A stretch of 64,000 bases of DNA from Ornithinimicrobium cryptoxanthini (GCF_023923205.1 NZ_CP099490.1:2046001-2110000); one strand, 5' to 3'. Counted from the first letter of the stretch, positions 40,875 to 54,635 are shown. Numbers and translations: made by a program. The notes: generated from the sequence alone by a model not told the origin.

Positions 40875-42739
40875 TCGTCGACCTGCCCAGCACGACCACG
40901 ACCGACATCAGCAAACGCCTGATCGCCCTCCGCCACTCAGTGGGGGCCATGGCGATGGGCCGGGTACTGACCCTGTTGCTGGTGACCGACGAGGAGCTGG
41001 CGGACACCGCCATCGAGGTGGCCAACGACGCCACGCGTCAGCACCCAGCACGGATCCTGGTGCTGGTGCGGGCCAACCGTCGCGGTGCCAGCCGCCTCGA
41101 TGGTCAGATCCGGGTCGGTGGTGACGCCGGCGCCAGCGAGATCGTCATCCTGCGGCTCTTTGGCGAGATGGCCGACCACGGCGCGTCCGTGGTGACCCCG
41201 CTGCTCCTGCCCGACTCCCCCATCGTCGCCTGGTGGCCCGGAGAACCACCGGCAGACGTCGCGGCCAGCCCCCTGGGTGCCATGGCGCGCCGACGGATCA
41301 CCGACGCAGGTGCCTGCGCCAAGCCGGCCACCCAGCTGCGGCGCCGGGCCAAGCACTACGAGCCGGGAGACACTGACCTGTCCTGGACCCGCATCACGCG
41401 GTGGCGCGGCCTCCTCGCGGCCGCGCTGGACGAGCCACCGCACGAGCCCGTCACCTCCGCCGCCGTCGTCGCCGAACCGGGCGAGGCCAGCGCCGACCTC
41501 ATCGCCGGGTGGCTCGCGCAAGCGCTCGACGTCCCGGTCCAGCGGGTCAACAGTGCCCAGGGCACCGGGATCGTGAGCGTGCGCCTCGACCGCGCGGATG
41601 GTCCTATCGACCTGGTGCGGGCCGACGAGGGCCTGTCCACCCTGGCCCAGCCTGGGAGACCGACCCGCGAGGTGGCGCTGAGCATCCCGAACGCCGCCGA
41701 GTGCCTGGCGGCAGAGCTGCGCCGGCTCGATGCGGACGAGGTCTATGCCGCCTCCCTCACCGACGGTCTGCCAGAGGTCACCCGCCGGACCGTGGGCGCT
41801 GCCAAGGCCGCCCGCGCCGGGGAGGTGCCCGCCGGCCCGGCGGAGCTGCCGGACAGCGATGGCCCCTCGATGTCGGCCCGGGCACTGCAAGGTCGCAAGC
41901 CACGCGAGGAAGTCCCCTCCCAGACCCGGTTGCAGGAACAGGTGGATGCAGCCGTCGCCGAGGCCGGTGCCGGGACGGTGCGGGAGTCTGCGGACCCGGA
42001 CTCTCTTGCCGGCGCCGTCGCTGCCGCACTGGTCAGCACGCTCGAGGCCGCCGTGGCGGTGCGCGGCGTGGCACACGTGGCACTGACCGGCGGCTCCATG
42101 GGTGCCCGGACCATGGGCGCCCTGGCCGAGCAGGACCTGTCCTCCGAGGTCTGGAGCCAGGTCCACATCTGGTGGGGCGATGAACGCTTCGTGCCGGAGG
42201 GTGACGCGGACCGCAACGACCAGCAGGCTCGCGATGCCGGTCTGGAGCGACTCCCGGTGCCCGCTGCCAACGTCCACTCCGCTCCCGCCGGGAGCAGTGA
42301 GGACGAGCTCGGCGAGGCCGCAGCCAGGTGGGCCAGCGAGCTGGCTATCCATGCCCCTGAGGGTGCGCGGTCGCCGCAGTTCGACGTCGTGCTGCTGGGT
42401 GTCGGGCCCGATGCCCACGTGGCCTCGCTCTTCCCCGACCGTCCCGAGCTGCACGAGACCGACCGGGGGTGCGTGCCTGTCACTGACTCTCCCAAGCCGC
42501 CCCCGCTGCGGCTCTCGCTGACCGTGCCCGCGATCAACGCGGCCGAACGGGTCTGGTTGGTCGTGGCCGGGGCCGACAAGGCCGAGGCGGTCCGCGCAGC
42601 ACGCGCCACCCGGGATGACCCGCACCTGCCGGCCTCGTGGGTCCGAGGGACCGCAGAGACGATGTGGTGGCTCGACCGGGCGGCTGCCGGGAACGAACAG
42701 GCGGCTGCCGGGAACGACCAGGCGGCTGCCGGGAACTGA
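40871..42739 (+). CDS. OpcA-6-phosphogluconolactonase fusion
   Basis: A 622-residue protein joining two usually separate genes. Residues 1 to about 345 are OpcA, the assembly or activation factor of Zwf (LLLPDSPIVAWWPGEPP, LRRRAKHYEPGDTDLSWTRI). Residues about 365-610 are a DevB/Pgl-type lactonase that hydrolyses 6-phosphogluconolactone (ALTGGSMGARTM near 404, WGDERFVPEGDADRN near 436, VLLGVGPDAHVASLFPD). There is no stop or frameshift at the joint. The last 19 residues are three copies of AAAGN with EQ/DQ spacers. ATG at 40871 overlaps zwf. It ends 3 nt before the rbpA stop on the other strand. Confidence 0.9.
   Translation: MIVDLPSTTTTDISKRLIALRHSVGAMAMGRVLTLLLVTDEELADTAIEVANDATRQHPARILVLVRANRRGASRLDGQIRVGGDAGASEIVILRLFGEMADHGASVVTPLLLPDSPIVAWWPGEPPADVAASPLGAMARRRITDAGACAKPATQLRRRAKHYEPGDTDLSWTRITRWRGLLAAALDEPPHEPVTSAAVVAEPGEASADLIAGWLAQALDVPVQRVNSAQGTGIVSVRLDRADGPIDLVRADEGLSTLAQPGRPTREVALSIPNAAECLAAELRRLDADEVYAASLTDGLPEVTRRTVGAAKAARAGEVPAGPAELPDSDGPSMSARALQGRKPREEVPSQTRLQEQVDAAVAEAGAGTVRESADPDSLAGAVAAALVSTLEAAVAVRGVAHVALTGGSMGARTMGALAEQDLSSEVWSQVHIWWGDERFVPEGDADRNDQQARDAGLERLPVPAANVHSAPAGSSEDELGEAAARWASELAIHAPEGARSPQFDVVLLGVGPDAHVASLFPDRPELHETDRGCVPVTDSPKPPPLRLSLTVPAINAAERVWLVVAGADKAEAVRAARATRDDPHLPASWVRGTAETMWWLDRAAAGNEQAAAGNDQAAAGN
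42680..42736 (+). repeat. 21-bp tandem repeat at the pgl 3' end
   Basis: Two full 21-bp units (42680-42700, 42701-42721) and a 15-bp partial unit (42722-42736), starting GCGGCTGCCGGGAAC. Each unit adds AAAGN plus two residues. Only one base differs between units 1 and 2, so the copies are recent. Confidence 0.85.
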
Positions 42740-42742
42740 GCG

Positions 42743-43090
42743 TCAGCCTCCGCGACGCTCGCGCAGGGTGTTGAGGGCCTCGTCGAGCAGTTCCGCACCC
42801 GCCGAGTCGGAGCGACGCTCCTTCACATAGGCCAGGTGCGTCTTGTAGGGCTCGTTGCGGGGCTCGGGAGGCGGGTTGTCCTTGTCCTGTCCCGCCGGGA
42901 GTCCGCAGCGCGGGCAGTCCCAGAACTCGGGGGCGTTCTCCACCCCCTCGGTGGCAAAGCTCGGGCGGCTCTCGTGGCCGTTGGCGCACCAGTAGGACAC
43001 CTGGATCCTGGGCGCGGCCTCACCGCGCTCTGCCTCACCCATGGGCCCCGACCCCACACGACTGCCCCGGATGGAACTGGACCCGACCAT
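42743..43090 (-). CDS. rbpA: RNA polymerase-binding protein RbpA
   Basis: A 115-residue RbpA, an actinobacterial factor that binds the group I sigma factor and stabilises the open complex at promoters. It has an N-terminal tail, a zinc-type core with Cys and His in YWCANGHESRPSFA and CPRCG, and the C-terminal sigma-interaction helix THLAYVKERRSDSAGAELLD. Start ATG at 43090 has GGAGG 8-12 nt upstream and a TACATT box (43129-43134) further up. Other RbpA proteins are of similar length. Confidence 0.9.
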   Translation of the reverse strand: MVGSSSIRGSRVGSGPMGEAERGEAAPRIQVSYWCANGHESRPSFATEGVENAPEFWDCPRCGLPAGQDKDNPPPEPRNEPYKTHLAYVKERRSDSAGAELLDEALNTLRERRGG

Positions 43091-43145
43091 GACTGGACCT
43101 CCTGGAGACTCAACTGCCCCGAGTCAGCAATGTAACCCGGGAAGA

Positions 43146-43170
43146 CCCCGCGCGTCAGCAGGGCGCGGGG
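43146..43170 (-). terminator. strong hairpin after secG
   Basis: CCCCGCGC/GCGCGGGG, an 8-bp GC stem with a 9-nt loop, just downstream of the secG stop on the minus strand. It likely ends the gap-pgk-tpiA-secG transcript before rbpA. A T-run is absent, as is common in high-GC actinobacteria. Confidence 0.6.
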
Positions 43171-43179
43171 CGGGTCGCG

Positions 43180-43422
43180 TCAGCCGAAGCGGATGAGCAT
43201 GCCGATCCCGACGATCGAGGCGACCCAGATCAGGGACACGGCCACGGTGATGCGGGTCAGGTTGCGCTCGGCCACGCTCGATCCGCCGAGGCTGCTGGAC
43301 ATGCCGCCACCGAACATGTCGGACATGCCACCACCACGCCCCTTGTGCATGAGGATGAGCAGCACCAGGAACGCACTGCTCAGCACGAGCAGCACGTCAA
43401 GGAAGATCCGGACCACATCCAC
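43180..43422 (-). CDS. secG: preprotein translocase subunit SecG
   Basis: An 80-residue protein with two membrane spans (IFLDVLLVLSSAFLVLLIL and ITVAVSLIWVASIVGIGMLI) and the conserved loop HKGRGGGMSDMFGGG between them. SecG supports SecYE during export. GTG start at 43422, with GAGGTG 7 nt upstream. Its place after tpiA is conserved in actinobacteria, and it is likely read through from gap-pgk-tpiA or from its own promoter in the 81-nt gap. Confidence 0.94.
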   Translation of the reverse strand: MDVVRIFLDVLLVLSSAFLVLLILMHKGRGGGMSDMFGGGMSSSLGGSSVAERNLTRITVAVSLIWVASIVGIGMLIRFG

Positions 43423-43503
43423 TGGCTAACACCTCACGTCGGGGTCGGGCCGCCTGGCCCGCGTTCTTGAGCAGATCCCAGGGTAACCCACAGTGGGGCG
43501 CCG

Positions 43504-44292
43504 TTAACCCACGTGCTGCTGGTAGCGGCAGATGCTCGCGAAGTCCTCGACGTTGATCGAGGCGCCACCCACGAGCGCGCCGTCGACGTCGGTCTCGGAC
43601 ATGATCGAGGCCACGTTGCCGGGCTTGACCGAGCCGCCATACAGGATGCGCACCGCGTCGGCTGTGTCGCCGGTGGTCAGCTCGGCGACCCGGGTGCGGA
43701 TCGCCGCGCACACCTCCTGAGCATCGGCCGGGGTCGCGACCTCGCCGGTGCCGATCGCCCACACCGGTTCGTAGGCGATGACCAGGCCCTGCGCCGTCGC
43801 GGCGTCGAGCCCGGCCAGAGCCGCGTCGAGCTGGGCCAGCACGTGTGGGACGTGCTCGCCGGCCTGGCGGACCTCCAGCGGCTCTCCGACGCAGATGATC
43901 GGCACCAGGTCGTGGCGCAGTGCAGCCGCCACCTTGGCCGCGACGACCTCGTCGGTCTCGCCGTGCAGCTCCCGCCGCTCGCTGTGACCCACGACGACAT
44001 AGCTGCAGCCCAGCTTGGCCAGGAACGCCCCTGAGATCTCGCCCGTGTAGGCGCCGGAGTCGTGCTGGGACAGGTCCTGGGCGCCATAGCCCAGCTCCAG
44101 TCGGTCCCCCTGCACCAGCGTCTGGACCGAGCGCAGGTCCGTGAACGGCGGCACCACGACGACCTCGACCGCAGCGAAGTCGTGCTTGGCGTCCCGCAGG
44201 CTCCAGTCGAGCTTCTGCACGAGGTGCGTGGCCTGCAGGTGGTCCAGGTTCATCTTCCAGTTGCCCGCCATCAGCGGGATCCGGGTCGCCAT
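43504..44292 (-). CDS. tpiA: triosephosphate isomerase
   Basis: A 262-residue TIM barrel that interconverts dihydroxyacetone phosphate and glyceraldehyde-3-phosphate. AGNWKMN (near residue 9) holds the active-site Lys and Asn, [14 protein letters not shown] the His, and [10 protein letters not shown] the catalytic Glu. ATG at 44292 is 3 nt after the pgk stop. Length is normal. Confidence 0.97.
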   Translation of the reverse strand: MATRIPLMAGNWKMNLDHLQATHLVQKLDWSLRDAKHDFAAVEVVVVPPFTDLRSVQTLVQGDRLELGYGAQDLSQHDSGAYTGEISGAFLAKLGCSYVVVGHSERRELHGETDEVVAAKVAAALRHDLVPIICVGEPLEVRQAGEHVPHVLAQLDAALAGLDAATAQGLVIAYEPVWAIGTGEVATPADAQEVCAAIRTRVAELTTGDTADAVRILYGGSVKPGNVASIMSETDVDGALVGGASINVEDFASICRYQQHVG

Positions 44293-44295
44293 CGT

Positions 44296-45501
44296 TCAGT
44301 CCTCCAAGACGAGTAGGCCGGGCAGGGTCTTGCCCTCGAGAAACTCCAGTGAGGCACCGCCGCCTGTCGAGATGTGCCCGAACTCATCGTCTGAGTGCCC
44401 GAACTGGCGCACCGCGGCCGCGCTGTCGCCGCCGCCGACCACCGTGAGTGCGCCGTGGCTCGCCGTGATGTCGACCAGGGCTCGTGCCACAGCCTCGGTG
44501 CCCGCGGCATACGGCTGCATCTCGAACGCGCCCATCGGCCCGTTCCAGAACACGGTCTTGGCGTCGGCCAGCTTCTCGGCGAACAGCCTGGCCGAGTCCG
44601 GGCCGATGTCCAGCCCCATGCGGTCGGCCGGGATCTGGTCTGCCGGGACGACCTCGTGGTCCGCGTCAGCGGAGAACTCGGTCGCCGCGACGATGTCGGT
44701 CGGCAGGACGATCTCGACGCCGGTCTCCTCGGCCGTCTTCAGGTAGCCGCGGACCACGTCGAGCTGGTCCTCCTCAAGCAGGCTCTTGCCGACCTCGTGG
44801 CCCTGGGCCTTGAGGAAGGTGAACACCATGCCTCCACCGATGAGCAACCGGTCGGCCTTGCCGAGCAGGTTGTCGATGACCCCCAACTTGTCGGACACCT
44901 TCGCACCACCCAGCACCACGGCATACGGCCGCTGCGGATCCTCGGTGAGGCGACGCAGCACCTCGACCTCGGACTGGACCAGCCCGCCGGCCGCGGACGG
45001 CAGCAGCTTGGTGATGTCGAAGACGCTGGCCTGCTCCCGGTGCACGACACCGAAGCCGTCGCTGACGTAGGCGTCGGCCAGGGACGCGAGCTGCTCGGCG
45101 AACTCGCGGCGCTCTTCCGCGGTCTTGGCGGTCTCGCCCTTGTTGAAGCGCAGGTTCTCCAGCAGTAGCACCTGCCCGTCCTCCAGGGCCTCGACGGCCT
45201 CCCTGGCGGACTCCCCCACCGTGTCGGTGGCGAAGGCGACCGGCTGGCCGAGGAGCTCCTCGAGCCGGCTCGCGACGGGCTTGAGGGAGTACTTCTCCTC
45301 CGGGACGCCCTTGGGGCGCCCCAGGTGCGCGGTCACGATGACGCGCGCACCCTGGGAGGCGAGCTCCTTGATGGTGGGCACCGAGGCGCGGACCCGTCCG
45401 TCGTCCGTGATCGCGCCGCCGTCGTCGAGCGGGACGTTGAGGTCGCTGCGGACCAGGACGCGGCGACCGGTGAGGTCGCCGAGGTCGGCGATCGTCTTCA
45501 T
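44296..45501 (-). CDS. pgk: phosphoglycerate kinase
   Basis: A 401-residue two-domain kinase that makes ATP from 1,3-bisphosphoglycerate. [15 protein letters not shown] at the start binds the substrate, and [15 protein letters not shown] with [15 protein letters not shown] near the end binds nucleotide. The ATG at 45501 starts [13 protein letters not shown], which agrees with the family; the longer open frame to 45639 overlaps gap and is rejected. 8 nt behind gap. Confidence 0.97.
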   Translation of the reverse strand: MKTIADLGDLTGRRVLVRSDLNVPLDDGGAITDDGRVRASVPTIKELASQGARVIVTAHLGRPKGVPEEKYSLKPVASRLEELLGQPVAFATDTVGESAREAVEALEDGQVLLLENLRFNKGETAKTAEERREFAEQLASLADAYVSDGFGVVHREQASVFDITKLLPSAAGGLVQSEVEVLRRLTEDPQRPYAVVLGGAKVSDKLGVIDNLLGKADRLLIGGGMVFTFLKAQGHEVGKSLLEEDQLDVVRGYLKTAEETGVEIVLPTDIVAATEFSADADHEVVPADQIPADRMGLDIGPDSARLFAEKLADAKTVFWNGPMGAFEMQPYAAGTEAVARALVDITASHGALTVVGGGDSAAAVRQFGHSDDEFGHISTGGGASLEFLEGKTLPGLLVLED

Positions 45502-45509
45502 CGCGCGGC

Positions 45510-46588
<1,079 letters not shown>

Positions 46589-46646
46589 TGGGATGAGTCC
46601 CTGCAGCAACCACCCGGCACCCGCACTCCTGGGGCGCGCTCCGACG

Positions 46647-46747
46647 TGGTGAGTCAGACGTCCAGGCTGTCGGCGGTCAGCTCGCCCCGGAACACTCCGG
46701 GCATGGTGAGTCAGTCGTCCAGCATGTCGGCGGTCAGGCTCGCCTCG
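46647..46747 (-). repeat. duplicated 3' end of whiA
   Basis: The last part of whiA (46704-46747) has a near copy 57 bp further along (46647-46690): about 44 bp with some five differences and one indel. The copy would code GELTADSLDV plus stop against [10 protein letters not shown] plus stop in whiA, so it looks like a remnant of a local duplication. Confidence 0.8.
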
Positions 46748-47691
46748 GTGCCCTCGATGCCGAGGTCCTCGGCCCGTTTGTCGGCCATCGCCAGCAGCCG
46801 TCGGATCCGCCCGGCGACGGCGTCCTTGGTCATCGGCGGGTCCGCAAGCTGCCCCAGCTCCTCGAGGGACGCCTGCTTGTGCTGAACCCGCAGCAGCCCG
46901 GCCACCTGCAGGTGCTCGGGTGCCTCGTCACCGAGGATCTCCAGGGCCCGCGCCACGCGCACCCCCGCAGCCACGGCGGCCCGCGCAGACCGCCGCAGGT
47001 TAGCGTCGTCAAAGTTGGCCAGCCGGTTGGCGGTGGCGCGCACCTCTCGGCGCATCCGGCGCTCCTCCCAGGCCAGCACCGCCTCGTGGGCACCCAGCCG
47101 GGTCAGCATCGCCCCGATCGCGTCGCCGTCGCGCAGCACCACCCGGTCGACCCCGCGCACCTCCCTGGCCTTGGCCTGGATGCCCATCCGTCGCCCGGCC
47201 CCGACCAGGGCGAGGGCTGCCTCAGGTCCCGGGCAGGTGATCTCCAGGGCCGACGAGCGTCCGGGCTCGGTGATCGACCCGTGGGCCAGGAACGCACCGC
47301 GCCACGCGGCCTCCGCGTCACAGACGGACGCCCCGACGATGCGGGGCGGCAGCCCGCGCACCGGCCTCCCCCGATGGTCGATCAACCCGGTCTGCCGGGC
47401 CAGCGACTCTCCGTCGGAGGTGGCGCGCACGACATACCTGGTCCCCTTGCGCAGGCCTCCGGGGCCCATCACGACCACCTCGCTGCTGGAGCCGTAGACC
47501 TCGGCCATGAAGGCGCGCAGTCGACGGGCAACCTGTGCCGTGTCCACCTCGGCCTCAATCACGATCCGTCCACCGATGATGTGCAGGCCTCCGGCGAACC
47601 GGAGCATCGTGGAGACCTCGGCCTTCTTGCAGCAGGTCTTGGTCACCGGCAGCCGGGCGAGTTCGTCCTTCACGCGAGCTGTCATGGCCAT
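46711..47691 (-). CDS. whiA: WhiA sporulation/cell-division regulator
   Basis: A 326-residue WhiA: an N-terminal LAGLIDADG-like domain ([20 protein letters not shown]-type) and a C-terminal helix-turn-helix ([19 protein letters not shown]). WhiA is a DNA-binding regulator that controls cell division in sporulating and other Gram-positive bacteria. ATG at 47691 ([11 protein letters not shown]) is chosen on a strong AAGGGG. The frame, however, stays open to a GTG at 47787 that overlaps the yvcK stop by 8 nt and would add 32 residues containing an RTSQN repeat. Confidence 0.93.
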   Translation of the reverse strand: MAMTARVKDELARLPVTKTCCKKAEVSTMLRFAGGLHIIGGRIVIEAEVDTAQVARRLRAFMAEVYGSSSEVVVMGPGGLRKGTRYVVRATSDGESLARQTGLIDHRGRPVRGLPPRIVGASVCDAEAAWRGAFLAHGSITEPGRSSALEITCPGPEAALALVGAGRRMGIQAKAREVRGVDRVVLRDGDAIGAMLTRLGAHEAVLAWEERRMRREVRATANRLANFDDANLRRSARAAVAAGVRVARALEILGDEAPEHLQVAGLLRVQHKQASLEELGQLADPPMTKDAVAGRIRRLLAMADKRAEDLGIEGTEASLTADMLDD

Positions 47692-47705
47692 GGTGCCCCC
47701 CTTAG

Positions 47706-47765
47706 AGGTCCGATTCTGTGAGGTCCGATTCTGTGAGGTCCGATTCTGCGACGTCCGAGTCTTTC
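47706..47765 (-). repeat. 15-bp tandem repeat in the whiA leader
   Basis: Three units AGGTCCGATTCTGTG-like (47706-47720, 47721-47735, 47736-47750) and a degenerate fourth (47751-47765). The frame encodes RTSQN per unit on the minus strand, upstream of and in frame with whiA. Not CRISPR: units are adjacent, without spacers. Confidence 0.8.
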
Positions 47766-47779
47766 GGGTGGTGCCGTGC

Positions 47780-48727
47780 TCAGCCACCGAGGATCACATC
47801 TCGGTAGGCAGCCGCCAGCCGCAGGGTGTCGTGCTCCCGCGGTCTCCGCATCTTACGCACCGGCGTCACGACGAGTTCAGCGCCGATGCCCTGAGCGACC
47901 TCGCGCAGGCCGTCCTCGTCCGGCCGGACCACTGCTGGATCGGCGATGACGTAGTCGACCGTGAGGTCGGGCGCGTGGGCGGAGAGGACCTCGATGTGCT
48001 CCGCCGGAGAGAAGCCCTGGGTCTCGTCGTCGTCCATGCCCACGTTGAGGGTGAGGATGCGTCGGGCCGGCGTGTGCACCAGCGCGTCGCGAAGGTCTGG
48101 GACCAGCAGGTGCGGCATGACCGAGGTGAACCACGAGCCGGGCCCGAGGATCACGAAGTCGGCCAGCTTGATGGCCTCCAGCGCCGGTTCGGACGCCGGC
48201 GGCTCGTCGGGCACCAGGCACACGCTCATCACCCGCCCCGGGGTGGCCGCGACTCGCGACTGGCCCTTGACGACCGAGATCTCCTGGGGCTGCTCGGGCT
48301 CGGCACCGAGGACCGTCGCCTCGATCTCGAGGGGCACCTCGCACATCGGCAGGACCCGGCCGCGGGTGTTGAGGAGCCTGCCGACCAGGTCCAGTCCGCC
48401 AATCGGGCTGTCCAGCAACTCCCACAGGCCCATGATCAGCAGGTTGCCCAGCGCGTGGCCCGCGAGCTCTCCGCCACCCCCGAGACGGTGCTGGAGGACG
48501 GCGGACCACTGGTGGCCCCACGCGGTGTCCTCGCAGAGTGCCGCCAGGGCCATCCGCAGGTCACCGGGAGGGAGGATGCCGAACTCGTCACGCAGGCGGC
48601 CGCTCGAGCCACCGTCGTCGGCGACGGTCACCACCGCGGTAATCTCCTCGGTGAGGTGCCGCAGCGCCTGCAGTGACGCGGCGAGGCCGTGACCGCCGCC
48701 CAGCGCGACGACGCGGGGGCCGCTCAC
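47780..48727 (-). CDS. yvcK: YvcK family protein (gluconeogenesis factor)
   Basis: A 315-residue CofD-like Rossmann protein. It starts [20 protein letters not shown] and has [18 protein letters not shown], matching the UDP-GlcNAc binding YvcK/CuvA group, which controls carbon flux to cell wall and cell shape. It overlaps rapZ by 4 nt (ATGA). The rapZ-yvcK-whiA order is conserved in Gram-positive bacteria. Confidence 0.95.
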   Translation of the reverse strand: MSGPRVVALGGGHGLAASLQALRHLTEEITAVVTVADDGGSSGRLRDEFGILPPGDLRMALAALCEDTAWGHQWSAVLQHRLGGGGELAGHALGNLLIMGLWELLDSPIGGLDLVGRLLNTRGRVLPMCEVPLEIEATVLGAEPEQPQEISVVKGQSRVAATPGRVMSVCLVPDEPPASEPALEAIKLADFVILGPGSWFTSVMPHLLVPDLRDALVHTPARRILTLNVGMDDDETQGFSPAEHIEVLSAHAPDLTVDYVIADPAVVRPDEDGLREVAQGIGAELVVTPVRKMRRPREHDTLRLAAAYRDVILGG

Positions 48728-49662
48728 TCGCGTCCCAGATCACGGTGGAAGCTGGTGAGCGCGACCCCGTCCCGGCCCTCGAGCCGACGGATCAGCTCCT
48801 CGGTGACCGCCACGGAGCGGTGCTTGCCGCCGGTGCAGCCGATCGCGACCGTGACATAGCGGCGCCCCTCTGCGAGGTAGCCGTCCACCGAGACGTGCAG
48901 CATCTCGGTCACGGCGTCCAGGTAGCGGTCCAACCCGGGCTGCTGGAGCACGTAGTCCCGCACCTGCGGGTCGCGGCCGGTGAACGGGCGCAGCTCGGGC
49001 TGCCAGTAGGGGTTGACCAGGAAGCGGAGGTCGAGCACGACGTCGGCGTCCAGGGGGATGCCGTACTTGAAGCCGAACGACAGGATCGCCAGGCGCAGCT
49101 TGACCGTGATGTCGGTGTTGATCAGCTCGTCGACGGCGATGCCCAGCTGGTGCACGTTGTAGCCGGTGGTGTCGATGACGACATCGGCGCCGGCGCGGAT
49201 GCTACCGAGCATGCGGCGCTCCTTGTGGATGCCGTCCAGGAGCAGCCCCTCGTCCTGGAGGGGGTGCGGTCGGCGCACGCTCTCGAACCGTCGCACCAGA
49301 GCCTCGTCGGTGCCGTCCACAAAGATGGTGCGCGGTCTGATGCCCTTGTCGTTGAGGGTCTGGATGGCCTGGGACAGCTCGGTCGTGAAGTCCCTGCTGC
49401 GCACATCCACGACGGCCGCAAGCTTCTGGGGGCGCGTGCCTCCAGAGACCACGTCGACCAGGTCGACGAGCATCTTGGGCGGGATGTTGTCCACGACATA
49501 CCAGCCCCGGTCCTCCAGGACGTTGGCGGCGGTCGACCGGCCGGCCCCGCTCATGCCGGTGATCAGCACGAACTCCCGGTGCTCAGAGTCCGCCATAACC
49601 TCCGACCCGTGGCTGTCAGACGCGGCAGGGGCCTCGGACGCGTCCGCGTCGAGATCAGTCAT
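48724..49662 (-). CDS. rapZ: RNase adapter RapZ
   Basis: A 312-residue P-loop protein with Walker A TGMSGAGRST (about 35-44) after a short acidic start and a C-terminal domain with IGCTGGKHRSVAVTE. In E. coli RapZ targets the sRNA GlmZ to RNase E for hexosamine control; in actinobacteria its RNA role is less clear. ATG at 49662 has GAGGAGAG upstream. Overlaps yvcK. Confidence 0.94.
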   Translation of the reverse strand: MTDLDADASEAPAASDSHGSEVMADSEHREFVLITGMSGAGRSTAANVLEDRGWYVVDNIPPKMLVDLVDVVSGGTRPQKLAAVVDVRSRDFTTELSQAIQTLNDKGIRPRTIFVDGTDEALVRRFESVRRPHPLQDEGLLLDGIHKERRMLGSIRAGADVVIDTTGYNVHQLGIAVDELINTDITVKLRLAILSFGFKYGIPLDADVVLDLRFLVNPYWQPELRPFTGRDPQVRDYVLQQPGLDRYLDAVTEMLHVSVDGYLAEGRRYVTVAIGCTGGKHRSVAVTEELIRRLEGRDGVALTSFHRDLGRE

Positions 49663-49672
49663 GTCGCTCTCC

Positions 49673-51679
49673 TCAGTCAACAACTTCGCCAGTGGCCAGG
49701 TTAACGCCCGGCACCCGCGCCTGGTCACCGGTGAGTCTCGCGTGGACGAGCACGGCCAGGGCGGGACCGATGCCGGAGACCTCGGTCAGCTCCTCGACCG
49801 TAGCCGCTTCCATGCGGCGGACCGACCCGAAGGCCCGCAGGAGCGCCTTCTGCCGGGCCGGACCCAGCCCCGGGATGCCGTCGAGCCGGCTCACGGTCAT
49901 CGACTTGGACCGACGCTGGCGATGGAAGGTGTTGGCAAACCGGTGAGCCTCGTCACGCACCCGCTGCAGGAGGTAGAGGCCCTCGCTGGTGCGCGGCAGG
50001 ATGACCGGGAACTCCTGGCCGGGGACCCAGATCTCCTCGAGGCGCTTGGCCAGCCCGATCACGGAGACATCGGTGACGCCGATCTCGCTGAGGGCCGCGG
50101 CTGCCGCGTTGACCTGGGGCAGGCCACCGTCGACGACCACGAGGTTGGGCGGATAGGCAAACCGGTTGGGCCTGCCGTCGGGGCCGACCGGCTGCCCGAT
50201 GGGCTGTTCCCCAGAGGTTGCGTCGGGCTGTTCCCCCGAGACTGCGTCGGACTGTTCCCCCGAACGCACGTCGGACTCCGTCGGCGCGGGAGCGGTGACC
50301 AGGTGCCGGAAGCGGCGGGTGAGCACCTCGTGCATCGCCGCGGTGTCATCTCCGGTGCCGTGGCGCACGATGAAGCGACGGTATTCGCTCTTGCGTGGCA
50401 GGCCGTCCTCGAAGACCACCATCGACCCCACCACGTCGCTGCCCTGGACATGGCTGATGTCGAAGGACTCGATGCGCAGCGGGGCCTCGTCGAGATCCAG
50501 GACCTCCTGCAGCTCCTGCAGCGCCTGGCTGCGCGCGGTGAGGTCTCCGGAGCGCGCGACCTTGTGGCGCGCCAGCGACTGTTGGGCGTTGCGGGCCACG
50601 GTCTCCAGGAGGGCTCGCTTGTCGCCGCGTTGCGGCACCCGGACCTCGACCCGGGCACCACGCAGCTCGCTCAGCCACGCCTCCAGGTTGGCCCGTCCGC
50701 TCGGCGCCACCGGGACCAGGACCTCCCGGGGCACCCCCTCCCGGGACTCATCGCCATACACCTGCAGCAGCAGGTGCTCCACGATGTCGGCCAGCTGCTC
50801 AGCCCCCTTCTCGCTGACCCACCCGCGCTGCCCGCGCACCCGGCCACCGCGCACGTGGAAGAGCTGGAAGGCCACCTCCAGCTCGTCGTCGGCGAGCGCG
50901 AAGATGTCGGCGTCGGTGGCATCCGGGAGCACGACCGCCGACTTCTCGAGGGCACGTTGGAGCGCCACGATGTCGTCGCGCAGCCGGGCGGCCGTCTCGA
51001 AGTCGAGCTCCTTGCTCGCCGCCTGCATCCGGCGCTCGAGGTCCTTGACGAAGTGACCGGTGTTGCCGGCCATGAAGTCAGAGAAGTCCTCGGCGATCGC
51101 GCGGTGCTCCTCGGGCGAGACCCACCCGACGCAGGGTGCCGCGCACTTGTCGATGTAGCCGAGCAGGCACGGACGGCCCACCTGGTGCGCCCGGTTGAAA
51201 ACCCCCTTGCTGCAGGTGCGCATCGGGAAGACGCGCAGCAGCTGGTCGAGGGTCTCCCGGATCGCCCACGCGTGCGCGTAGGGCCCGAAGTAGCGGGTGC
51301 CGGGCTTCTTGTCCCCCCGCATCACCTGGGCGCGGGGGAACTCCTCGCCCATGGTCACCGCGAGGTAGGGGTAGGACTTGTCGTCGCGGTACTTGACGTT
51401 GAACCGCGGGTCGTACTCCTTGATCCAGGCGTACTCAAGCTGCAGCGCCTCGACCTCGTTGCGCACGACCGTCCACTCCACCGAGGCGCCCGTCTGGACC
51501 ATGGTGCGGGTGCGCGGGTGCAGCGCGGAGATGTCCTGGAAGTAGGAGTTCAGGCGGGACCGCAGGGAGATCGCCTTGCCGACATAGATCACCCGCCCGT
51601 GGGCGTCGCGGAAGCGATAGACCCCCGGCTCGGTCGGGATCTCACCGGGCCGGGGACGGTAGGTCGAGGGATCAGCCAT
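49673..51679 (-). CDS. uvrC: excinuclease ABC subunit C
   Basis: A 668-residue nuclease that makes both cuts in nucleotide excision repair. GIY-YIG domain at the start (GVYRF 19-23, IYVGK 31-35), a UVR domain around 200-240, the RNase H-like nuclease half ([19 protein letters not shown]) and C-terminal HhH ([20 protein letters not shown]). Between residues about 460 and 495 an Asp/Ser/Gln-rich linker with 8-residue repeats is inserted. It is 3 nt after uvrA. Confidence 0.96.
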   Translation of the reverse strand: MADPSTYRPRPGEIPTEPGVYRFRDAHGRVIYVGKAISLRSRLNSYFQDISALHPRTRTMVQTGASVEWTVVRNEVEALQLEYAWIKEYDPRFNVKYRDDKSYPYLAVTMGEEFPRAQVMRGDKKPGTRYFGPYAHAWAIRETLDQLLRVFPMRTCSKGVFNRAHQVGRPCLLGYIDKCAAPCVGWVSPEEHRAIAEDFSDFMAGNTGHFVKDLERRMQAASKELDFETAARLRDDIVALQRALEKSAVVLPDATDADIFALADDELEVAFQLFHVRGGRVRGQRGWVSEKGAEQLADIVEHLLLQVYGDESREGVPREVLVPVAPSGRANLEAWLSELRGARVEVRVPQRGDKRALLETVARNAQQSLARHKVARSGDLTARSQALQELQEVLDLDEAPLRIESFDISHVQGSDVVGSMVVFEDGLPRKSEYRRFIVRHGTGDDTAAMHEVLTRRFRHLVTAPAPTESDVRSGEQSDAVSGEQPDATSGEQPIGQPVGPDGRPNRFAYPPNLVVVDGGLPQVNAAAAALSEIGVTDVSVIGLAKRLEEIWVPGQEFPVILPRTSEGLYLLQRVRDEAHRFANTFHRQRRSKSMTVSRLDGIPGLGPARQKALLRAFGSVRRMEAATVEELTEVSGIGPALAVLVHARLTGDQARVPGVNLATGEVVD
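50201..50272 (-). repeat. 24-bp tandem repeat inside uvrC
   Basis: Three 24-bp units (50201-50224, 50225-50248, 50249-50272) encoding SGEQxDA-type octapeptides in the UvrC linker, with a few base differences. The unit is a multiple of three, so copy change keeps the frame. Confidence 0.8.
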
Positions 51680-51682
51680 GGG

Positions 51683-54622
<2,940 letters not shown>

Positions 54623-54629
54623 GCTCTCG

Positions 54630-54635
54630 ATGTTA
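54630..54635 (-). promoter_or_regulatory. -10 box for uvrA, decides the start
   Basis: TAACAT on the minus strand ends 7 nt before the GTG at 54622, consistent with a leaderless uvrA mRNA. Confidence 0.45.

Noticed and set aside
46647..46690. Separate small gene downstream of whiA
   Set aside because: It is a near copy of the whiA end with no start codon or ribosome site.
47706..47765. CRISPR-like direct repeats
   Set aside because: Units are adjacent without spacers and only 15 bp long.
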